The notes: a model not told the origin generated them from the letters alone. DNA of 64,000 nt from Prochlorococcus sp. AG-679-K21 (GCA_003208885.1 QCUP01000002.1:1-64000); one strand, 5' to 3'. Positions 53,932 through 62,340 are shown, counted from the first letter of the stretch. Translations and numbers: made by a program.

Positions 53932-54055
53932 AATTATGTATCAAATTATTCCTTATTGCAATAGATTCTCATTATCATGTTCTGTTTTGAATTTTTTCTT
54001 AACATAATTTATTTGAATATAATTCAAATAGGAATTGTAAATTTTAAAATTTAAT

Positions 54056-54247
54056 ATGAGCTCTAATAAAATCTGTTTAAATTGCGGTAGTTCCGATCTT
54101 GTCTCTGACAGATCATTGGGAGGTAGGATGGTCTGCTTTAAATGTGGTTCCTCTTCATTTAAAAATAAATCTTTTACACTTATCCAAAACAAAAAGATTC
54201 TTTATTTGTTAATTGCCTTAGTTGTTCTAATCATTGTGCTTCTCTAG
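54056..54247 (+). CDS. zinc-ribbon plus single-TM small protein
   Basis: CLNCGSS(x14)MVCFKCGSSSF then LYLLIALVVLIIVLL. Confidence 0.7.
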   Translation: MSSNKICLNCGSSDLVSDRSLGGRMVCFKCGSSSFKNKSFTLIQNKKILYLLIALVVLIIVLL

Positions 54248-55028
54248 TTTTTCTATAAATATGCCAATAGCCTTTATATTTAATAACATCGATATTGATA
54301 TCAAATAAAATACTTAAATTTTTGCTATTTAAAGTTTCACTTTGCGTTCCATCTGCAATTATCATTCTGTCTTTTAACATTATTATCCTGTTGTATATCT
54401 CTGTAATGATTGATACATCATGAGTTATGCAAATTATTTTTGTATTTAATTTAGTTAACTTACTAATTTGATCTGTTACAAAAAATTTTGATTTTAAATC
54501 TAAATTAGCAATTGGTTCATCTAGTATTAAGATCTCTGGATTTTTAACTAAAGCTCTTGCAATTAGAACAATTTGTTTTTCACCTTCAGATAAATGAGAA
54601 AAAATTCTATGAGATAAATTTGTTAATAACATCTTATTTATGAGATTTTCTGCCAAATATATATCCTTTTCAGATTTATGGGATATTTTGCCATACTTCC
54701 CATATAAGCCACTAATAATTAAATCAAATACCGTTGTGTTTTTATTTATTCTTGCCTTAACATCGTAATTTACTGTACTAATCTTTTTTCTAAGTTCCCA
54801 AATATTAATAAGTTCTTTATTAAATAGTTTAAAAACTGTATCTTTCTTTAAAACTGGATATATGTTTCTATTTATTAATTCTAATAAAGATGATTTTCCT
54901 GAGCCATTAGGTCCAATCAAAATTACATTTTCACTATATTTAAGTTTTAAATTTAAATTTTTAACAACCTCATATTCATTTTTAAAGCAACTAATATTTT
55001 TTGCTTCAAGCCAACAGTCATTAGTCAC
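54231..55028 (-). CDS. ABC transporter ATP-binding protein
   Basis: GPNGSGKSSLLELI, LSEGEKQIVLIARAL, ILILDEPIANLD; GTG start. Confidence 0.85.
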   Translation of the reverse strand: MTNDCWLEAKNISCFKNEYEVVKNLNLKLKYSENVILIGPNGSGKSSLLELINRNIYPVLKKDTVFKLFNKELINIWELRKKISTVNYDVKARINKNTTVFDLIISGLYGKYGKISHKSEKDIYLAENLINKMLLTNLSHRIFSHLSEGEKQIVLIARALVKNPEILILDEPIANLDLKSKFFVTDQISKLTKLNTKIICITHDVSIITEIYNRIIMLKDRMIIADGTQSETLNSKNLSILFDINIDVIKYKGYWHIYRKTREAQ

Positions 55029-55129
55029 TAAAATTTGTTACTCCAGAATGTGAATAACTGTATTGAGCTAAGAACGAATATTAAAAGATAAAGCCAATTA
55101 AGCCAAGCGGGTCGATCAACTTTTTTCAT
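55028..55129 (-). CDS. 33-aa single-TM peptide
   Basis: MKKVDRPAWLNWLYLLIFVLSSIQLFTFWSNKF; its TAG overlaps the ABC GTG start by 1 nt and it begins 5 nt after the Rieske stop. Confidence 0.6.
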   Translation of the reverse strand: MKKVDRPAWLNWLYLLIFVLSSIQLFTFWSNKF

Positions 55130-55134
55130 ATAAA

Positions 55135-56457
55135 TTATATTATGAGCAACAAAAGCAAAAGTGGTGCTGCATATCTTATAAATGTTTTTCTTATTATGTT
55201 TATATTATTAATAACTTCCAATTTCTTGATTTCTGGAGGATATTTGAAAATTATCTCATCATAAACATTTAGTTCCTTATTTTTGTTTATGTGTTTCCAA
55301 GGAGTATCCTTTTCTTCAGATCTCTTATACCAGTTCCAGAAATAATTTATTATTCTGTCTTCACCTAGTAATTTTATCTCGTCATTTTTAATTAAGCCTA
55401 ATTTTTGATTATAAGTTTGGGTTTTAAGAATCATATAATCCTCATCAAATATTTTATAAAAAATCTTTTTTTGAATCTCTTTAAATAATATTAAGTTATT
55501 AAGAAATTTGTTTTTAAGGAATTTCCTATAATGTCTCACAATTACTCTCGCTTTATTATCTCCTAAGGGAATATGATCAAGGACTTGCACGTATCGAGAA
55601 ACAGCTGGATCTCCTTTATAGATTAAAATCCTTCCGGGTGGAATATACTTTATTCTTATAAATTCTTTTGTTGGATTGTTTTTATAGAAATATATACTCT
55701 CAATATATTTTGGATTGATATTTATTTTTTGATTAAAACTTACGAGTACATTTTTATTTACATCTTTGTCTGGAATTGTATCTCCATGCACCCAAAATAT
55801 ATGAAGAATATCCAAATGATTTTCGATAATTCTTGACCAATCACATTTAAAATCAACTAATACCTCTTCCGATACGGAGTCTCTAAAAGAAAATCCATTA
55901 GCATTTAATTCATAATTACTGATTAATGAATCATGGTTAAAATTATTTAAATCTGTCTCTGACTTGTCAGTAAAATAGATAAAAATATAATTATCCTTCT
56001 CTAGTGCCTTGTATTGAGATAAGTGAATTCTCTTTGCATAATTATCATAATTATTATCAACTATATGACTACAAGTTATCCTATCTATGTTTTGACAATT
56101 TCCTTGAGAACTGAATCTTGCTCCATGGTATGGGCATGTTAATTCACCATTAGAAATTGAACCTCCATAAAATGAGGAGCCTCTATGAGGGCATATGTTT
56201 TTTATACATCTAATATTATTTTTCTTATCTCTAAAAAGAAGAAGAGGTTCATCAAACAATGAGAAATAATGAATCTTATTTTTTTGAAGCTCCTTTGAAG
56301 GACAAATTGCATACCAACCATATAAACCTAATTTTAATTCATTTTGCTTTTCTCTTACCTCTAAATTATCGATATTAACGACAGTTCCTTTTTTAAAAGG
56401 TTTTAAAACCGTATTAATGTCTTTAGCTTTAAAAAAATTAATTTGCTTATTTTCCAT
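55135..56457 (-). CDS. Rieske [2Fe-2S] oxygenase, pheophorbide a oxygenase/chlorophyllide oxygenase-like, C-terminal TM
   Basis: NICPHRGSSFYGGSISNGELTCPYHGARF Rieske motif; NHLDILHIFWVHGD mononuclear-iron-like motif; YAAPLLLLLLII C-terminus. Confidence 0.85.
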   Translation of the reverse strand: MENKQINFFKAKDINTVLKPFKKGTVVNIDNLEVREKQNELKLGLYGWYAICPSKELQKNKIHYFSLFDEPLLLFRDKKNNIRCIKNICPHRGSSFYGGSISNGELTCPYHGARFSSQGNCQNIDRITCSHIVDNNYDNYAKRIHLSQYKALEKDNYIFIYFTDKSETDLNNFNHDSLISNYELNANGFSFRDSVSEEVLVDFKCDWSRIIENHLDILHIFWVHGDTIPDKDVNKNVLVSFNQKININPKYIESIYFYKNNPTKEFIRIKYIPPGRILIYKGDPAVSRYVQVLDHIPLGDNKARVIVRHYRKFLKNKFLNNLILFKEIQKKIFYKIFDEDYMILKTQTYNQKLGLIKNDEIKLLGEDRIINYFWNWYKRSEEKDTPWKHINKNKELNVYDEIIFKYPPEIKKLEVINNINIIRKTFIRYAAPLLLLLLII

Positions 56458-56822
56458 AAACTAATATCTTTTTTTAATTGACCAGTTATCTTTCGGAACT
56501 ATAACTCAAGTAAATAATCAATTTCTGATATAAGAAAAATTCTCTATCATTTGTAGCAATATTTGGATAAAAAATTTTTAATTATCATCACCTAATTAAA
56601 TTATGTATCTTTTGATCAAGTTTTAAGTATATTTTTACTCTACGCCTGTGGTTTTTAAGTTTTTATATGATTTATATAGTTTTTATAGATATAAATCTTT
56701 CTAAATAACTCTAACTAAATATTTATAATTCTTGTTTACCCCTAATTCTTCATGTTTTTTTAAATGAGATTGATTATTAGATCTCTTTAATGTAAATTAA
56801 ATAAAAAATTTTTTGGTACTCA

Positions 56823-57167
56823 ATGATAAAAAATTTTTTGAATTTTCTAATATTATTTCTTTTATTGATATTCGGAAATCCAGCTTATCCTGATGACTTT
56901 TCAGCAAAGGCTGTTGAAAAATATACTTTAAAAATTTCGAGGAAGTTTGCGAATACTTATTGTAATTCTACTAAATTTGGTATTTCTAAAGATGGCGCTT
57001 TGAAATTTTCAATAGGAGAGACAAATAAAGAATTTTCAAATAATAGATTAAATAAATTCATCGACTTTGAACTACTTAATAAAAATATCATTTTAAGCCT
57101 TGAAAATAATTGCCAGATAATCGACTTTCCAGAATATGAATTAGACAAATTAACATTCAAAAATTAA
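56823..57167 (+). CDS. hypothetical exported protein
   Basis: 114 aa; signal peptide NFLNFLILFLLLIFGNPAYPDDFSAKAVEKY. Confidence 0.65.
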   Translation: MIKNFLNFLILFLLLIFGNPAYPDDFSAKAVEKYTLKISRKFANTYCNSTKFGISKDGALKFSIGETNKEFSNNRLNKFIDFELLNKNIILSLENNCQIIDFPEYELDKLTFKN

Positions 57168-57194
57168 ATTTTTAATATTTCTTAAAATGTAGCT

Positions 57195-57377
57195 TTATTT
57201 TCTTCCTATCCAATCATTTGGCTTCTCCATCATCCAGTCAAAAACACCCTTTGCATCAAGATTTTTAGAGGCAATTATGAATAATATTGGGAATAACAAC
57301 AATACTATTCCAATTACAAATAATTCTAATTTCCCTATTCCAATTTCTTTAAATGTTAAAGCAAAAGTTTCAATCAT
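57195..57377 (-). CDS. small single-TM hypothetical protein
   Basis: MIETFALTFKEIGIGKLELFVIGIVLLLFPILFIIASKNLDAKGVFDWMMEKPNDWIGRK. Confidence 0.65.
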   Translation of the reverse strand: MIETFALTFKEIGIGKLELFVIGIVLLLFPILFIIASKNLDAKGVFDWMMEKPNDWIGRK

Positions 57378-57777
57378 TTTTAGATTGTAATATGAGTTTC
57401 TTGATTAATAATAGTTTATAAATCACGATCGGATGAAATTTTCTAGATGTGAATATTAATTCATTAATTATGATTAAACCAAGTTTAAATTATGTACAAA
57501 GTACCTATTTAAGGACTCATATTATTCAAATAACGTATATAAATAGATTACTTTATTAATGACGTTTAATTCACTAATTTTTTTTATTGCATCAGTTTAC
57601 CATTAATGATTATTTTCTCAATAACTAAGGCTTTATTAAAAACGAAGAAGAGAAGTGCATAATCTATTTATAAAATGATTGACGATTTAGAAAAAAATAT
57701 ATTTATTAGATTAATTCTTATTTCTAAATCCCAATTGAATTTTAATAAATGAAAGTTATTTTCACTTATTAATTAAA

Positions 57778-58086
57778 TTAATCAAATTCTATTCCAACCT
57801 CTTCTTTAGCATCTCTATCTAAATCAGGAAGATGTGGTTCTACCCAGTGTTCTTTATTATCTATACCAGCTGCATTGACATAGTTCATAATGTGTTGGTC
57901 AACTTGCTTATATAAGTCGTGGAGGTTTAAGTCCATCCGAATGTCATGAGCAATCTCTGAAACTTGTTGTTCAGTTAGACAATGATCGGGGTGTAATAAG
58001 TCACAACAAGGAATTCTTTTTTCAATCAACTCATTTATGTTGAGCTTTATTTCGTAATCTTGATGTACAGTCATAACTGTATGCAT
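57778..58086 (-). CDS. hypothetical protein
   Basis: 102-aa ORF with CC/C/H-rich segment RIPCCDLLHPDHCLTEQQ. Confidence 0.65.
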   Translation of the reverse strand: MHTVMTVHQDYEIKLNINELIEKRIPCCDLLHPDHCLTEQQVSEIAHDIRMDLNLHDLYKQVDQHIMNYVNAAGIDNKEHWVEPHLPDLDRDAKEEVGIEFD

Positions 58087-58275
58087 TAGTTATTAATAAT
58101 ATTAATTACTCTTTAATTTATTTACGCGTTCGGTTATGAAATGAAGTTGTTTGGTGCAATGATTTTATTTTTTCATTCCTTTATTCTTAAATATTAAATG
58201 AAATAAGATGAAAATTGAAACTACACTTGCATTAATATGTTTATATGTTTGAGTTAAATAAAAAAGAAATTAATT

Positions 58276-58455
58276 ATGAAGTCCTTAAGGTTTAGTAGAG
58301 ATACTAATATTTACTTTCCATACATATTTGATAAATTTAAAAAGAAGCAATCTAGTGGAGGACCATTCGTAACGTGGTTCCTTGTGTGGTATTTAGGCTC
58401 TTCAATACTATTATTACTAAGCTTACATTCTTATTATATGGGATTTGGTCAATAA
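58276..58455 (+). CDS. 59-aa single-TM hypothetical protein
   Basis: MKSLRFSRDTNIYFPYIFDKFKKKQSSGGPFVTWFLVWYLGSSILLLLSLHSYYMGFGQ; not in the supplied ORF list. Confidence 0.5.
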   Translation: MKSLRFSRDTNIYFPYIFDKFKKKQSSGGPFVTWFLVWYLGSSILLLLSLHSYYMGFGQ

Positions 58456-58482
58456 TAATATACGCAATTTAAATAATCCTAA

Positions 58483-58641
58483 TTATATAAATAGGTCTTC
58501 TAAGTCCTTATACAAATCATCTTGATCTATTTGATCACTTGGAGAATCTAGTTTCTCTACTTCAACTAAAGAAACTTCATCTTTAGACTTGTAATAAAGA
58601 TATCCAATAGCCCCGAACAAAAGTGTGAAAGGTATGATCAT
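58483..58641 (-). CDS. small membrane protein with acidic tail
   Basis: MIIPFTLLFGAIGYLYYKSKDEVSLVEVEKLDSPSDQIDQDDLYKDLEDLFI from an internal ATG; the ORF track's longer version uses a GTG start. Confidence 0.5.
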   Translation of the reverse strand: MIIPFTLLFGAIGYLYYKSKDEVSLVEVEKLDSPSDQIDQDDLYKDLEDLFI

Positions 58642-58670
58642 AAGAAAAATTATTGACTTGTATTGAATAT

Positions 58671-58681
58671 AGTGCAACACT
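58671..58681 (+). repeat. left copy of the inverted 11-bp repeat flanking the RHH gene
   Basis: agtgcaacact. Confidence 0.6.
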
Positions 58682-58709
58682 TACTTTAGTCAAGTGCCGA
58701 ACTTTTATA

Positions 58710-59086
58710 TGCCTACTAAGAAGACGAGAGTTGGTTTTATCCCGAGAACAGATGTGTTGGATCTAATAAATAAATTAAGTTTTGAAAGCAATTTAAGTAT
58801 TTCTAAAATTGTAAACATTCTAGTAGAAGAAGCACTATATAAAAGAGGAATATTCAATATAAAGAATGGAAAAGTTTTAAATTATGAGAAAGGAATTAAT
58901 TTAGTTATGGAAAATCGAATAAAGATAAAAAATGATGATAATGATTTCACTAATGAATTTAATAATATTAAAAATACTGAGAATGAATATATTAAAGATA
59001 CGAGCGATGGATTTATTGACAAGGAAATTTATGCAAAATTTTTAATGTTCCTTCAATTTCAAGAAAAGATGAAAAAAAGTGGTTAA
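58710..59086 (+). CDS. ribbon-helix-helix-like DNA-binding protein
   Basis: ATG at 58710: MPTKKTRVGFIPRTDVLDLINKLSFESNLSISKIVNILVEEALYKRGIF. Confidence 0.65.
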
Positions 59087-59093
59087 CTAAATT

Positions 59094-59104
59094 AGTGTTG
59101 CACT
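59094..59104 (-). repeat. right copy of the inverted 11-bp repeat flanking the RHH gene
   Basis: agtgttgcact, exact reverse complement of 58671-58681. Confidence 0.6.
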
Positions 59105-59159
59105 GTTCAGTAAAGTTAGGTACTATTTAGGTATGTATTTTTGGATGGATGAGTCATAG

Positions 59160-59207
59160 CCAAATATTTATTTCCTGGGCATAGAAAATAAATATTTGGT
59201 TATTTTT
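59160..59207 (+). terminator. long rho-independent-type hairpin
   Basis: ccaaatatttattt (59160-59173)/aaataaatatttgg (59186-59199), perfect 14 bp, followed by ttattttt. Confidence 0.75.
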
Positions 59208-59233
59208 ATGCTCTTTTTCCTTTAACTTTTATT

Positions 59234-59566
59234 ATGAATTCTTATACTCAGGAATTAAAGCTTAACCTACTTCCTCCAGATAAATTATATTGTGATTTTA
59301 CTTATTGGAGCTCTTTGTTTACTGAAGATATGTCCATCCTTTGGGAAAAAGGTCATTGTGTTCCATTAAAGAAGCTTCCACCAAAAGTCTCAGATATGAT
59401 ATTCCCTTATTTATTACTAGCTTTATCAGACTACAAAATTTTGAACAAAAAATATTTGAAAGGAATTGGACTTGATAACTTATTAAACCTATGGTTTGAT
59501 AAATATTCTTTGAATAAGAATGGTTATTTCCAACTTACAACTCCATCAAGAAAAAGTTTAATTTAA
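59234..59566 (+). CDS. hypothetical protein
   Basis: 110-aa ORF MNSYTQELKLNLLPPDKLYCDFTYWSSLF... Confidence 0.6.
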   Translation: MNSYTQELKLNLLPPDKLYCDFTYWSSLFTEDMSILWEKGHCVPLKKLPPKVSDMIFPYLLLALSDYKILNKKYLKGIGLDNLLNLWFDKYSLNKNGYFQLTTPSRKSLI

Positions 59567-60249
59567 ATAATAATAAATTTTAAGATTAAATTTATATTCG
59601 AAAGCATTTGAAGAACCAATAGTTAAATATTTTGGAATTTGAAAAAATTATTTTATGAATAAAGATAGTAAATTTCCTTATCTAATACTCAATTAAGTCA
59701 ATTAAATCTTTATTTCCATAAAACTTTTTTTGATTTTTTAATGATTTAGTTTTAGAAATTGCTTATTTTGCATTCAGCAACAAATTATTCACTAATTTAT
59801 AGCCGATACAAACTTATAATTTTTATGAAAAATCTGTAAACCACATAAAAAGATTTAAGTTGAATTTTGTACAATATATAAATAAAAATAAATATAAATA
59901 TTGGCTATAAATATATTCTGCAAATTACACAGGTAAGTATTTAAAAGGTTTTACTAATTACTTCTTAAAAAGTATCCCAAAATATAAATTAAATAACTTT
60001 AAAAAGTAATTGTAGTTGAAATAAATTGACTTTCAAATTATTAAATAAAAAAGATTAATTTATTTATTTAAAGCGGATAACTTATGTTGTGAGATTGACT
60101 TAAGTTCACTCTTTTCTTTGGCAATGGAATATTAAAGTGGCAAATTAAGTCGCAATTATTTTTTGAATCAAATTTATATATCAATTTTGAAACTATTTTA
60201 AGATTCTATATTGTTAATTAATTTAGGTTCAATATTTATAAATTACCAT

Positions 60250-60372
60250 TCACTTACTTACAAATAAAATAAGACCACGAGTTAAGATAATTGCAACTGC
60301 GAAAAGATAAATCCAAAACAACACCATACTTATTTTGTTCTCTAAATTACCTCTGTGATAATCGTCTTTCAT
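60250..60372 (-). CDS. 40-aa single-TM peptide
   Basis: MKDDYHRGNLENKISMVLFWIYLFAVAIILTRGLILFVSK. Confidence 0.45.
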   Translation of the reverse strand: MKDDYHRGNLENKISMVLFWIYLFAVAIILTRGLILFVSK

Positions 60373-60497
60373 TAATATTTAATCGCAATATTATATTAAG
60401 CATAAATGGAATTCTATATTCCTATCAATAATTGTAACTTCCTGGAATTTAATTTTTTTTCAAAACCATTTGTGTGATATTTCTCACTAATTTATAG

Positions 60498-60599
60498 CTA
60501 TATCCTTACTTTTTGACTTATAAGATCTCTCCATAAACAAGCCATTATATAAATTAATAGTGAGATTGAAAAAATTAAAAAAAATGTGGTAGTAGTCAT
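60498..60599 (-). CDS. 33-aa single-TM peptide
   Basis: MTTTTFFLIFSISLLIYIMACLWRDLISQKVRI. Confidence 0.45.
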   Translation of the reverse strand: MTTTTFFLIFSISLLIYIMACLWRDLISQKVRI

Positions 60600-60714
60600 G
60601 TTGTTTTTTATTTAAGAAATCTTCTTAGTGCTGAGTCGTAACAGATAGTGAAATATATGTTTAATCTATTAAATCTTAAAATGGTCTAATTTAATAAATT
60701 AACTTGAGTCGTAT

Positions 60715-60909
60715 TTATGACCTAACTGTTTTGTCTAGGTCATATTCTTCAGATTTATTTGATTGACATTTAGTATCATCCTCAGCACACTCGATTGCTG
60801 CTTTTTTGTCAATGTGACTGCTGCATCCCCCTGCGATAACTGGTAAACTAATTGTCGTTGTGAATCCAGTCAAACATATAAAGGATGTATACAGAATAAT
60901 TTTTTTCAT
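60715..60909 (-). CDS. small exported cysteine-containing protein
   Basis: Signal peptide MKKIILYTSFICLTGFTTTISLPVIAGG then CSSHIDKKAAIECAEDDTKCQ. Confidence 0.6.
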   Translation of the reverse strand: MKKIILYTSFICLTGFTTTISLPVIAGGCSSHIDKKAAIECAEDDTKCQSNKSEEYDLDKTVRS

Positions 60910-61098
60910 CTATTTATTACTTTATGTAAACTTATTATGTTACATTAAATTCACAATCGTGAGTAAATAAAAGACAAGTTTGAATTTGATTGGATTTTTT
61001 AATGAATTGAAGTTTATGTGTTTTTAAATTTGTTGATTGATATGGAAAATACTTGATTATTGCTTTTTTAAAAATAAGTTATTAAAAAAAAAAGACTC

Positions 61099-61176
61099 AT
61101 GCAAATAATGCCGAGCCTAGGTGATGGGGACTTTTATTATTGCAGAAATTTTTATAGAGATCAACCCCAGAAATAG
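61099..61176 (+). CDS. candidate 25-aa ORF (or part of a small RNA)
   Basis: MQIMPSLGDGDFYYCRNFYRDQPQK; higher GC than surroundings; followed by a terminator hairpin. Confidence 0.3.
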   Translation: MQIMPSLGDGDFYYCRNFYRDQPQK

Positions 61177-61243
61177 TGCAAATTATTTCTTTTAAATCAC
61201 AACATGTTGCTTCGTGAAGATTAATTTCGATATATCTTTTTTT

Positions 61244-61277
61244 AAAAGACTGATTGATTAAGACTAATCAGTTTTTA
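61244..61277 (+). terminator. rho-independent-type terminator
   Basis: aaaagactgatt gattaagact aatcagttttta. Confidence 0.6.
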
Positions 61278-61564
61278 AGCTTCTAATGAAGTTAATTTTT
61301 ATTATGTAAAGTACATAATTAATCATTAATTTCCAAAATTACTTTTGGACGAAGAATATTTTATACTTTATTTTTATTTGAGTAAACGTGTAGAAATTAT
61401 CCCTCTATTTTGTTTTTGGTTAAGTTATAAAAATTATAAGGTTTGAGAACTTAATTTGCTAGTATTTTAATGGCTTTATTAGTAACAAGCTTAATCTCTG
61501 AGCCACATTGAAATCCATATCTTTTTAGTCAAAACTTTTAATCTTCCAGACTTTAAATTTCATT

Positions 61565-61735
61565 TTGCTTTTCTTATTAAAATTTTATGTTTATATTATT
61601 TTTGTAATCATTTTCATGATTAGTCTTGATGCTGTTAAGACAAAAAGTAAATTCGAATAAATTGAACCAAAGTATAAAGTCATACCTGTTCAAATTCAAC
61701 CAAAATATGAAAACAAAATAGAATCAAGACAATGA
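61565..61735 (+). pseudogene. possible decayed membrane-anchored small protein with in-frame TAA at 61658-61660
   Basis: LLFLLKFYVYIIFVIIFMISLDAVKTKSKFE*IEPKYKVIPVQIQPKYENKIESRQ*. Confidence 0.4.
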
Positions 61736-61852
61736 TTTTGGCAAAGTGACTAAAAGTAAATTATAAATAATTACTATCTATAAGTAAAGATTTTGATTTC
61801 TATCGTAGGAAGTTAATTTCTTTTTCTCTTTTTTGAGACTAAACAATATAAA

Positions 61853-61880
61853 AGCTTGCTTATATCCCTAAAAGCAAGCT
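61853..61880 (-). terminator. hairpin downstream of the hli gene cluster
   Basis: agcttgctt/aagcaagct perfect 9 bp, 10-nt loop; on the minus strand followed by tttatatt. Confidence 0.55.
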
Positions 61881-61904
61881 CATGACGATTTAATTTTTAA
61901 ATAT

Positions 61905-62084
61905 TTATGCTGGCAATCTACAATCAAGTTCTATTATTCCCTCATCCATAAGGCGACCAATTTTTAAAACTAGTGCCATATCTAATCTTGAGAAATCTGA
62001 TTGGTGATTTGTAATCCAATCTAATTCAGCTAAAGTTATTACTCCAGTAGTATTAACTTTGAGGAATAGTAATCCTAAATTCAT
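61905..62084 (-). CDS. 59-aa hypothetical protein
   Basis: MNLGLLFLKVNTTGVITLAELDWITNHQSDFSRLDMALVLKIGRLMDEGIIELDCRLPA. Confidence 0.6.
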   Translation of the reverse strand: MNLGLLFLKVNTTGVITLAELDWITNHQSDFSRLDMALVLKIGRLMDEGIIELDCRLPA

Positions 62085-62090
62085 TTGCGA

Positions 62091-62180
62091 TTAATTAGTT
62101 GCTTTTTTTCCTTTAGCAATCATCAGTACTGGTACTAAAAGATATGCAAAGAATGAGATTAAAAAAATATCTAAATTCAT
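62091..62180 (-). CDS. 29-aa single-TM peptide
   Basis: MNLDIFLISFFAYLLVPVLMIAKGKKATN, begins 2 nt after the preceding hli stop. Confidence 0.5.
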   Translation of the reverse strand: MNLDIFLISFFAYLLVPVLMIAKGKKATN

Positions 62181-62182
62181 TT

Positions 62183-62311
62183 TTAAAAGATCCCAGGTAT
62201 GATCCAGCCAAATAAGCCGTAATTTACCACTAATGCGAAGAATCCCATCATTGCCATTCTTCCATTAGTTTTTTCTGCATTTTGCCAATAGCTAGATTTT
62301 GAGTTTTCCAT
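62183..62311 (-). CDS. hli: high light inducible protein (42 aa)
   Basis: MENSKSSYWQNAEKTNGRMAMMGFFALVVNYGLFGWIIPGIF; HLIP NGRxAMxGF core. Confidence 0.85.
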   Translation of the reverse strand: MENSKSSYWQNAEKTNGRMAMMGFFALVVNYGLFGWIIPGIF

Positions 62312-62340
62312 TTTTTGTTTTAGTTATTTAAAATTTGTAT

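Noticed and set aside
53953-54192. 79-aa - strand ORF
   Set aside because: Covers the palindrome-rich promoter and the oppositely oriented zinc-ribbon gene, which has clear CxxC motifs.
56570-56600. Possible Fur-like motif upstream of the Rieske gene (attatcatcacc)
   Set aside because: Only a half-site resemblance; too weak beside the 16-17/19 sites near ferritin and crp.
56957-57160. - strand ORF opposite the exported hypothetical protein
   Set aside because: The + strand ORF has a credible signal peptide; this one is antisense only.
59790-60498. 14-bp direct repeat cactaatttatagc (59790-59803 and 60485-60498)
   Set aside because: In such AT-rich sequence one such match over several kb is expected by chance.
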